Shown here: positions 63,216-64,000 of the stretch, piece by piece
Position numbering within the stretch: the first letter of the stretch is position 1
How the letters are laid out: the number at the start of each line of letters is the position of its first letter
DNA from: Glandiceps talaboti
Taxonomy: Eukaryota > Hemichordata > Enteropneusta > Spengelidae
NCBI RefSeq assembly: GCF_964340395.1
Contig: NC_135567.1
Location: forward strand, 8,176,658-8,240,657
Direction: 5' to 3'
DNA length: 64,000 nt
Made by a program: the position numbers and the translations under genes
Notes under the pieces: generated by a model
Seen by the model: the letters and a program-made list of their open reading frames with translations, nothing else
Told to the model about the DNA's origin: nothing
Database searches by the model: none

Positions 63216-64000
63216 TTTAACCAATGGCATTGTAGCACAACTGTACAGTTTTTTTAAAAAAATGTTTATCCACATGTTGAACCATGCTAGGTATAGGTGG
63301 TCATTTGCTGAATGATTATCCAGTTGCCTATCCAACCATGCTGTTATCTTTGCAATATATGCGATCATTTGGCTGTTGGTATGGGCGTGGTCATGTTGCT
63401 AGGCACATTTACATACATTTTTAAAAATATTTATTCTTTTGTCTATTAATTCCTGTTATCTTTGCAATATATGCGATCGTTTGGCTGTTGGTATGGGCGT
63501 GGTCTTGTTGCTAGGCATTTTAAAAATATTTATTCATGTCTATTACTTCCTGTTGTTATCTTTGCAATATACGTGATCATTTGGCGTGGTCTTTTTGCTA
63601 AATAAATTTACACAAATTTTATGGAAGTTTTTTCACTTGTCTATTAATCCCTGTTGTTATCTGTGAAATACACGACCATTTGGCTGTTGCTAGGGATATT
63701 TGCATACAATCTTTGAATGTTTACTGACTTGTTTGACCAAAATATACTGCAATTTGGTTGTTGGTAAGGGTGTGGTCATGGTTGCTAAGGCCATTTTTAC
63801 ACCTAATTTGCATATCTTTCATGGAATCATTGTATCTTTAGTATTTCTTCATCCATACATCCCTAGATGCATTCCCATTAAATTCCAGCCCTGTCTGCTC
63901 AGTGGTTTTGGAATTATTGATTTTTGACCAAAAGACACATTTTAGCTATAATTTGCATATCACCGATGGGACCATCATATCATGAACGATTCTTTAGTAA
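63216..64000 (+). repeat. Repeat family A, copy 7 (runs off window)
   Basis: Left end AACCAATGGCATTGTAGCAC, at least four 111-bp-type modules (TTTGGCTGTTGGTATGGGCG), then the right part with CTAATTTGCATATCTTTC. It is joined directly to family D sequence on its left. Confidence 0.85.

Overview
The window is AT-rich, intron-rich animal genomic DNA dominated by repeats. I see spliced ankyrin/ROCO exons, several clades of non-LTR retrotransposon, a Ty3/gypsy fragment, many MITE-like families with internal tandem repeats, and a short TTAGGG-type interstitial telomeric tract. Together these suggest a non-arthropod marine invertebrate, perhaps a hemichordate or other deuterostome, or a lophotrochozoan. 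The assignment is an inference; the sequence alone does not name the species.

The only confident host gene lies on the minus strand. From 5' to 3' its recognisable exons are ankyrin repeats at 62128-62226, 23005-23103 and 6168-6266, a half-repeat exon at 5660-5728, and three exons of a Roc (Ras-of-complex) GTPase domain: P-loop at 4562-4678, switch I/DxxG at 3148-3453 and G4 at 2155-2308. All these junctions read GT-AG, and all internal joins are in phase 0. The gene would span at least 60 kb and its 3' part (COR and beyond) lies left of the window. The Roc exon carries a 20-residue poly-aspartate run, encoded by a (GAT)20 microsatellite, between switch I and the WDLAGQ motif.

9.9-17 kb (large ankyrin intron): two L2/CR1-like LINE copies face each other (9949-12715 plus, 14130-16998 minus) with a third, jockey-like LINE fragment between them. 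18-24.7 kb: a 38-bp-class tandem repeat, a Penelope-like remnant, a 5'-truncated Ty3/gypsy element with a short LTR, and a 176-bp hairpin MITE with a perfect 10-bp target duplication.

29.9-42.5 kb: a cluster of broken transposon-type genes. It contains a LINE 3' end, a repeat element with five 150-bp internal repeats, fragments of an uncharacterised coiled-coil/zinc-binding protein, a DDE transposase whose expected catalytic Glu codon is a stop, and a SWIM-YqaJ-PHD nuclease gene split by a 3.7-kb insertion. That insertion carries a minus-strand ORF with a clear 2A ribosome-skipping motif.

45-64 kb: a 1.4-kb 53-bp minisatellite with a 106-bp higher-order period, a LINE 3' end with a (GAT)n tail, MITE families nested in each other, and the most upstream ankyrin exon. 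No bacterial-type genes, CRISPR arrays, rRNA or convincing tRNA genes were seen.
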